A stretch of DNA of 15,871 bases from contig DIYM01000138.1 in assembly GCA_002429045.1 (NCBI GenBank), positions 569 through 16,439 on the forward strand, in the 5' to 3' direction. Numbering within the stretch: the stretch's first letter is position 1; each line of letters opens with the position of its first letter. Of the stretch, positions 6,799 through 13,400 are shown piece by piece. The stretch comes from Phycisphaerales bacterium UBA6054 (GTDB lineage Bacteria > Planctomycetota > Phycisphaerae > Phycisphaerales > UBA1924). The notes under the pieces are model-generated. The model saw nothing but the letters and a program-made list of their open reading frames with translations. It did not search any database and was not told the origin of the DNA. A program made the translations under genes and the position numbers.

Positions 6799-8760
6799 TC
6801 AGTTGGGCATCGCCGAAGACCCGCCGCTCGGAGCAAGCCAGAACTCCTCGTGGACCAGACCCTTGCTGTACTCGTTGAGGTTGCGCACACGCTTGGTCGT
6901 GAACCTCAGCCACGGGATCTCGGAGAGGAACGTATAGGGCTGCTCGGCGTGGAACACGCTGTGCAACTGGTGCCAAACCTTCATCCGTGCTTCGTCGTCG
7001 AGCGTGCGCCGCCCCTCCTCGATCAGGCGGTCCGCGTCGTCGCTGGCCCACTGGATGAAGTTGTCGCCCTGGTTGGGGATCGACTTGGAATGCCAGATCT
7101 GGCGCGGATCGGATTCGGGGGCGGACGCCGACCACGCGAACGTGATCGCGTCGAAGTCGCGGTTGTTGAGGATCGACGCAAGCACCGACCAGTCGATCGG
7201 GCGGAGTTCGCAGCGGATGCCGACGCCCGCGCACGCGTCCTTGATGTAGGTGACCATCCGGAGGGTGCCCTCTGAGCCGTTGCCGAAGGTGATCTCGAAC
7301 GTGAACTCGTCGCCCCGATCGTTCTCGAGCACGTTGTCCCCGTCGCGATCGATCCATCCCGCCTCGGCCAGCAGTTCCTTGGCACGCTCGGGGTCGTGCG
7401 GCCACGGCTCGATCTCGGGGTTCGCCTGGGGGGTCGAACTGAGGAACGGGCCGGTCGCCGGGCGGGCCAGGTTCTTGCTGATGTCGCGCCGGATCCGGTC
7501 CCGGTCGATGATCATGGTCATCGCCCGGCGGACGCGGACATCGTGGAACGGCGTGAGCTTCTCACCGTTGCGTGGCCCGCACTGCCAGCCGATGAACGAG
7601 TACCCGCCCTGCATGTTGAACCAGTAACGCAGGTCGTGCCGCTCTTTGAAGGACTCGTCCTCATCCTTGCTCGTGAACTGGATGGCGTTGGCCCGCATCA
7701 TGTCGCTGCCGCCGTTGGAGTAATCCGTGAGTCGCGCCAGCCCGTCCGAGATGACCTTGTACCGGATCGAGTCGACCGCCGGGCGGTCTCCCCAGTACAG
7801 ATCGTTCCGGACCAGTACGATGTCGTCCGGGGGAGACCACTGGTCGTCCATCGAGACACGCTCGAGCTTGAACGGGCCCGAGCCGACCGCCAGCCCCGTT
7901 GAGCGGTTGAACGCGGCCGGAGATTCGACCCAAGGCTGGTACACGTGCTTGGGCACGATCACATAGCCGAACGCCTGCGACATGTTGTCGAACCGGGGTT
8001 CCTTGAACGTGAACTCGACGACCTTGTCCGAGATCACCTCGATGCTTTCGATCGCGTTGTAAACCGACCGGAAGCGTTCCGCCTCGATCTCGGGGTTGAA
8101 GATCAGCTCCTGGTACGTCCAACGAACGTCCTCGGCCGTCACCGGAGCGCCATCCGAGAAACGGGCCCGATCGCGGATCTTGACCCTCAGCCACATCCCA
8201 TCCGGATCGTACTGCCAGGCCTCGGCGAGACGCCCACGAAGCTTGAGCGTCTCGGCGTCGTAGGACCCCAACCCCTCGAAGACGCGGTCACTGATCCGGC
8301 GACCGTACACATCGGCGTACAAGTACGGGGTGATCTTCGGCGGCTGCCCCTCGAACGTCTCGATGAACTGCCCCCCGGTCCGCATGTCCTCGTCGTCGAA
8401 GGGGTCGTTGTTCAGGGCCCAGTCGCCCGTGGTCGAGACCTCGACTCCGGGCCTGGTCCAGTCCAGCGAGCCCGAGACGGGCGCCCCGGGCGAACCGGCT
8501 CCGCCGGGCGCGTTGCCCTGGACCACGACACCGCTGGACAGCTGCTCGGAGATGCCTTCGAGTTGCTCCCCGAAGTCCATCGAGTCGAGCTGGCGTTGCA
8601 TGCGGGCCAGCCCCGAGTCGATCTCGCCCAGCTTCGCGTCGTTCGCGTTGAGGCGTTCCCAGGTGCGATCGCCCTGGCGCATGGTCAGCAGCGCGAGCAC
8701 CCCGACAAGCAGAATCGCCACCAGGAGCACGAAGTCTTTCAGTCCGAACTTGCTCTGCAT
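6799..8760 (-). CDS. Peptide-binding protein of the ABC transporter (SBP family 5), membrane-anchored
   Basis: 653 residues. The domain from about 120 to 640 is an extracellular solute-binding protein family 5 (OppA/DppA type): RISDRVFEGLGSYDAETLKLRGRLAEAWQ (155-183), VKIRDRARFSDGAPVTAEDVRWTYQ (193-217), GSGPFKLE (293-300), FHDVRVRRAMTMIIDRDRI (405-423), DPERAKELLAEAGWIDRDGDNVLEN (456-480). It captures peptides outside the membrane and delivers them to the permeases. The N-terminus is unusual: residues 9-27 are one transmembrane helix without a lipobox cysteine, followed by a heptad-like charged segment (about 30-75, RTWERLNANDAKLGEIDSGLARMQRQLDSM and beyond) and a Gly/Pro/Ser linker (about 83-97). 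It therefore looks permanently anchored on a stalk. GAGGG lies four bases before the ATG. It follows the first permease by 64 bases and precedes OppB by 21. Confidence 0.93.
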   Translation of the reverse strand: MQSKFGLKDFVLLVAILLVGVLALLTMRQGDRTWERLNANDAKLGEIDSGLARMQRQLDSMDFGEQLEGISEQLSSGVVVQGNAPGGAGSPGAPVSGSLDWTRPGVEVSTTGDWALNNDPFDDEDMRTGGQFIETFEGQPPKITPYLYADVYGRRISDRVFEGLGSYDAETLKLRGRLAEAWQYDPDGMWLRVKIRDRARFSDGAPVTAEDVRWTYQELIFNPEIEAERFRSVYNAIESIEVISDKVVEFTFKEPRFDNMSQAFGYVIVPKHVYQPWVESPAAFNRSTGLAVGSGPFKLERVSMDDQWSPPDDIVLVRNDLYWGDRPAVDSIRYKVISDGLARLTDYSNGGSDMMRANAIQFTSKDEDESFKERHDLRYWFNMQGGYSFIGWQCGPRNGEKLTPFHDVRVRRAMTMIIDRDRIRRDISKNLARPATGPFLSSTPQANPEIEPWPHDPERAKELLAEAGWIDRDGDNVLENDRGDEFTFEITFGNGSEGTLRMVTYIKDACAGVGIRCELRPIDWSVLASILNNRDFDAITFAWSASAPESDPRQIWHSKSIPNQGDNFIQWASDDADRLIEEGRRTLDDEARMKVWHQLHSVFHAEQPYTFLSEIPWLRFTTKRVRNLNEYSKGLVHEEFWLAPSGGSSAMPN

Positions 8761-8824
8761 GAGTCCCTCACTCGCGGAATCGACGCCCGAACGGCACGGG
8801 TTCCATCTTAGTCATTCCCGGGCT

Positions 8825-10135
8825 TCACCGCCCCCGCTTGGGGTCGAACGCCTCGCGGAGTCCTTCGCCGACGAAGTTCATCGCGAGCAGCGTCAACCCG
8901 AGCAGCGCGCAGGGGAAGAAAAGCAGCCACCAGTGGCTCCGGACGGTGTTGAGTTCGCTGAGCCCCTCGGCCGCGAGGTTCCCCCAACTCGGCAGCGGGG
9001 GCTTGACACCGATGCCGAGGAAGCTCAGGAAACTCTCCTGCAGGATCGCCTGCGGGACGGCGAGCGTCGCGTAGACGACGATCGGCCCGATCAGGTTGGG
9101 CAGGAGATGCTTGACGAACACGCGGTGCGTGGGCACACCGATGGCCCGGGCGGCTTCGACAAACGGCTGGTTCTTCAGGCTGAGCACCTGCCCTCGGATC
9201 ACGCGTGCCATCGTCAGCCAGCTCACCCCCCCGATCGCGATCAGCAGGGTCGCGACGTCGAGGAACCTGCGCGTCGGCTCGGAGATCGAGCGCCTCGGGT
9301 AGATCAGCGCCGCCTCGGCGGCGAGTTCCGTCTCCAAGGCCTGATCCTCGAGCAACAACGACTTGGCCTCGCGCCGGTCGATCGTCTCACCCCGTTCGGC
9401 AAGCCGCTCGACGAGCGCCGTCTGCATCCAGGACTGCTTGGCTTTCGATCGGCTGATCCACTCATCGACCAGCGCATCGCTCGCGACCGCCAGCAGCACC
9501 ACCAGGAGGATGTACGGGAGCCCGTACAGCACATCGACGATCCGCATCATCGCCGAGTCCACCTTCCCCCCCGCGTAGGCCGCGACCGCACCGTAGACCG
9601 TGCCGATGCACACCGACAGCAGCGCGGCGGCGATCCCGATGCTCAGCGAGATCCCGCCCCCCGCGAGCAGGCGGACCCACAACGATCGCCCCAACTGATC
9701 CGAGCCCAGAAAAAAGTCGGGCCACGCCCGGCTGAGTTCGGTCGGGACCCCCTCCCCCGTCGCCGAACGCAACGCGTCCACGCCCATCCCGGTCTCGGCC
9801 GCGATCGCGAGCAGACGCTCTTCGTCCAACGCCGCGGTCGCCCGGACCTGGTCCCGCTCGTCGTACCCCAACCACGCCGGCGGCAAGCGCGCCTCACGCG
9901 GAGTCCCGCTGTCGAAACGCGGCACCGAAGACCCCCCCACCGAGCCGAGCGTCCAGGGAAGCGTGCCGAGGCAGAGCATCATCATCCCGACCAGGAACGC
10001 GATGCCGATCAGCCCGGCGGGCGAACGCGTCAGCGGGTTGTCACGCTCGCGGGGCGGCGCCATCACCGCCGGGACCGACGCGGGCATGCCAGCACCCGCC
10101 CCCCCGGTTTGTGACGACGCTTCTGGATCGTTCAT
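8825..10135 (-). CDS. Peptide ABC transporter permease, OppC-like (first OppC)
   Basis: 436 residues, first gene of the transporter operon. TM1 is about 40-66. The OppC hallmark LGSDQLGRSLW (143-153) is followed by TM helices near 160-186 and 196-219, then LLIAIGGVSWLTMARVIRGQ (297-316), the EAA loop EAARAIGVPTHRVFVKHLLPN (327-347), SFLGIGVKPPLPSWGNL, and a last helix before LREAFDPKRGR. Two insertions stand out: about 70 residues before the hallmark (72-140) and about 70 highly charged, probably helical residues between the third and fourth helices (220-290, WMQTALVERLAERGETIDRRE and onward). By OppC topology both face the periplasm. I chose ATG 10135 (weak AAGG upstream) because a longer frame reaching 10267 reads as Arg-rich nonsense with no initiation signal. 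The family is secure; why a second OppC is needed is open. Confidence 0.9.
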   Translation of the reverse strand: MNDPEASSQTGGAGAGMPASVPAVMAPPRERDNPLTRSPAGLIGIAFLVGMMMLCLGTLPWTLGSVGGSSVPRFDSGTPREARLPPAWLGYDERDQVRATAALDEERLLAIAAETGMGVDALRSATGEGVPTELSRAWPDFFLGSDQLGRSLWVRLLAGGGISLSIGIAAALLSVCIGTVYGAVAAYAGGKVDSAMMRIVDVLYGLPYILLVVLLAVASDALVDEWISRSKAKQSWMQTALVERLAERGETIDRREAKSLLLEDQALETELAAEAALIYPRRSISEPTRRFLDVATLLIAIGGVSWLTMARVIRGQVLSLKNQPFVEAARAIGVPTHRVFVKHLLPNLIGPIVVYATLAVPQAILQESFLSFLGIGVKPPLPSWGNLAAEGLSELNTVRSHWWLLFFPCALLGLTLLAMNFVGEGLREAFDPKRGR

Positions 10136-10276
10136 GGCCCACACCTTACCCGCTCGAACGCCGCCCCGCGAACCGTTCGTGTCGGGAATCGGCGGTCCGC
10201 AGTCCGCCCGGCGCGACCTTGCACCGCACGAGCCGGCACGGGCTGACACCCGGGCCGGAGATCGCAAGCAGATCCC

Positions 10277-10304
10277 AAAAGAAACGGACCCCGGAGGGCC
10301 CGTT
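10277..10304 (-). terminator. Rho-independent terminator downstream of tRNA-Pro
   Basis: On the minus strand ACGGGCCC pairs with GGGTCCGT across a four-base loop: eight base pairs including one G-U, extended by A-T at the base. It is followed by TTTCTTTT. It lies 13 bases after the tRNA 3' end and 142 bases before the permease start, so it ends the tRNA transcript and isolates it from the transporter operon. No good promoter hexamer pair was found in the 141 bases between it and the permease. Confidence 0.8.
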
Positions 10305-10316
10305 CTCTCGACTCAA

Positions 10317-10390
<74 letters not shown>

Positions 10391-10399
10391 CGGCACAGG

Positions 10400-10405
10400 A
10401 GTATA
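10400..10405 (-). promoter_or_regulatory. -10 element of the tRNA-Pro promoter
   Basis: TATACT, five of six bases of the sigma-70 consensus, ends nine bases before the tRNA 5' end, implying a very short 5' leader. At 17-base spacing the upstream hexamer is CCGGGG, so no -35 element is visible. It is one of the few AT-rich hexamers in the neighbourhood. Confidence 0.5.
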
Positions 10406-10428
10406 CGCACCCGCTGAGTCACCCCGGT

Positions 10429-10442
10429 CCCGGCATGCCGGG
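10429..10442 (-). terminator. GC palindrome after the giant gene, possible terminator
   Basis: cccggcatgccggg is a perfect 14-base palindrome that can fold as a five-base-pair stem with a CATG loop. It lies seven bases after the stop codon of the giant gene and just upstream of the tRNA promoter. There is no U tract on either strand, so intrinsic termination is doubtful. Confidence 0.35.
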
Positions 10443-10449
10443 GGGGGCA

Positions 10450-13400
10450 TCACAGGGGCACCTCACGCATCAGCAGCACCCGGGGCGTGTCGCCCGGCTC
10501 GAGCACGTTCGAGCGGTCGAGCACCATGAGGAACCGACGCTTGAACGAGGGCACGAGCGGATCGCTGGGCCGCAGCGAATCGACGTCGGATTCCCGGAAC
10601 CCCTGGATGACCATCCACACCGCGTAGAAATCCGATCGGGTGGTCGTCATGTTCATCACGCCGGCCGCGGCAGCCAGCTTCTCGACGTAGTCGTCCGGGG
10701 TGTTGCCGGCCCGGTTCCCGTCCGGCAGCGACGAGCCCGTGCCCGCGAAGTTCGGGCTGAGGCTGACCGCGTCGACGCCCGATCCGGTCACGCCGAGGTT
10801 CCGCTGGTCCGACGCGAGTTGCTGCATCGAGAGATGCGGGTAGCTGGCCAGGCGGTCGCCCGGGGCTGGGAGCGTCGCCGCGTCGTCTCGGATCGACGCC
10901 ATCAGCATCTCACCGAGCGAGCCGAAGCCGGGTGTGCCGCGCAAGCCGTCGACGTTCGCGATCGCCGCCCGCGTCGCGAACTGAGCCAGGTCGCTCTCCC
11001 CGTAGCGGTTGTCGATGACGGCCTCCGCAAGCGTCGGATCGAGCGCGGTGTCGATCACGTAGCCGAACGGCAGCGGCAGCGTTCCGGCGCCGAAGAAACG
11101 CGGATCGGAACGGACTCTGGGGGTCGCGAACGTCCGGTCGCGATAGGCGGCGAGCCCGGCGGCGATGTCGGGGCTGTTCGCGGCGGCCTCGGCCGGGATG
11201 CCCGTCCCGGGCCAATCCAGATAGTTCGCGCCCAGCCCGAGGGCGGCGTCCTCGAAGAGCCCGGGCGTGACCGATCGGTTCGGGTTCACGCCCCCCGCCC
11301 ACCACTCGACAGCCGGGGAGGACGTGCTGGCCTCGACATCGCGCTCGCGGTACCCCTGGGCGCTCGGCGAGAGCCCGGGCAGCAGACGCAGCACGTCCAG
11401 CGGCGCGGTGTTGATGTTGACCAGCCCCATCGTCGGGGTGGTCAACGCCTGCGTCAGCTCCGAGTCCGCGACGCTCGTGTCGATCCGGTTCGAGGGGTAC
11501 TCGGCCGGCTCGAAAGCCCGGACCGAGTCCAGCACGCCGAGCGCCATCGGGACCCCCGTCCCGCGCCGCGCGTCCGACACCCCCGGCGCGAGCGGATTGA
11601 ACGAGAAGAACGCCTTCTCGGTCTCGTCGACGGTGGTGCGCTCGCGATTGATGAACGCGACGTAGTCGTCCAGACGCAAACGCAGGTCGTCGAGCACGTA
11701 CTCGACCTCGGACGCCCCCGAAGCGGGGTCGGTGTAGGACCGCACCGAATCGAACCAAACGGCGTCCGGCGAGACGTCCGTGGCGGTGATGATGCCGACG
11801 AAGTCCTCGAACCCCAGCGCGATCGCGAACGCCTCGGAGAGGGTCATCCACTCGTCGTCGTACACCGCGAAGTCCGTCGCGGGGTTCGCCCGCGGGTTGC
11901 TGTTCAGGTCCGGGGCGTACGCCGGGCCGATGCCCATCGCCCGCAGCGTGTCCGCCACGCGCCCGGTGTTGAGCGGACGCGACAGGAAGATCTCCGGGCG
12001 GAGCGAATCGGTGCCGGGCGCCTCGAACAGGTCCAGATCCCCGACGACCCGATCGAGCTCTTCGATGGGGAACCGATCACCCTCGATGAGGTTCGCGGCG
12101 GCGCTCAGCGGGTTGTTCTGCCTGGGATGCCGCGCGATCGTGGGGATCGGGCGCCGACCGAACGCGCCTCCGGAAGCCCGCGCGAAGAAATCCTGGGGCG
12201 TGAGGTACACGTCGTGCTCGCGGCTCGGCTGGACACCGCGTGACGAAGAATCCCATCGCACAGGATCGGTAGGCTCGCACAGGTCGAACATATCCTCGGC
12301 CGTAAACGCGTCGGGGATGACTTCGGCGAGGGCGGCCTGGTCCGGCAGCCCCGCCGCGTTGGTGCTCCGCGTGATGGTGTCCAGCGGCGTGCGTCGGGAC
12401 GCGATCAGGTAGGCGTCGATCTTCCCGACGTTGGCTTCGGGGTTCGAGTCGCCCGAGTTCAGTTCGTTCATCGTGTCCTTGCGCCGCACAGAAGACCAAC
12501 GCGTCAGCGTCAGGCCGAGGTTGTCGTTGCGCACGTTGATCGAATCCTGGGCCGGGCTGCATGTCAGCTGCGGGACGAAGGTCTCGTCGAAGCTGACCGT
12601 GTTGGGAACCTCATCACCCACGCTGGAATCCAGCGCGGCGTGCAGGTAGTTCACGCCCGCCTCGGAGCCGGGGTCCGCCAGGTAGAGCCGATCGACCAGG
12701 ATGTCGTTCTGGATCAGGTTCTCGGTGATCTGCGAGCCCGTGCGTTCTGCGTTGGGGACCTCCTCCACGCCGTTGACGACGTGCTTCTTCCAGAGCCGCA
12801 CGACGCCGGGGTCGGCGAGACGGGACGTGAACCCGAGGTCGTTCGCGGGGTCACCGGCATCGCCCGTGAGGTTCACGTAGCCGGATGGCAGCGTCGGCCC
12901 GAGCCCCTCGACCAGTTCCCCGGTGGTGGGATCGAAGGGATGGATGCGGGACGGGAACAGCGTCCGCCCGCTCTGGCGGATGCTCAGTTGGCTGGTCAGC
13001 CAGTCCTGCGCCAGACCGGTCCAGTCACGCCCGTCGAGACCGTCGAGAAGACCATCATCATCACGGTCGTGGTCGATCCCCGTGGTGCCGATCGGGAGCA
13101 CGTACGACTCCGGGAGCACGTTGCCGTTGGCGGTCAGGATGTCCTCCCAACGCGCATCGAGGTCCCTGAGGTTCACGTGCGCGGTCGCGTAGAACACACG
13201 CGACTCGCCCGGACGGAGGATGACGCTCTCGTACTCGAGCTCCGGCTGGGGGTTCGCGATCAGGTCGATCCCGGCCGCGGTCACCGGCGGCAAGCCGGCG
13301 GCGACGTAGTCGTCGTTGTCGGCGTAGTCGACGCTGCCCTCAGCAACCGAACGCACATAGTCGCGGAACCCACCGAGCTTGAAGAACCGACCGTTGTATT

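Noticed and set aside
5206..7275. Long plus-strand open frame (about 690 codons) opposite the OppB and binding-protein genes
   Set aside because: Composition is Arg/His/Asp/Gln-rich with no domain, and it lies antisense to well-supported transporter genes; high GC produces such frames by chance.
8330..10114. Plus-strand open frame spanning the binding-protein and first-permease genes
   Set aside because: It crosses two genuine genes on the other strand and translates to an Arg/Pro/His-rich sequence without any family resemblance.
10136..10267. N-terminal extension of the first permease up to 10267
   Set aside because: The extra 44 residues are Arg/Gly/Ser-rich and unlike a permease N-terminus, and no initiation signal supports them. 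ATG 10135 gives the expected short cytoplasmic tail.
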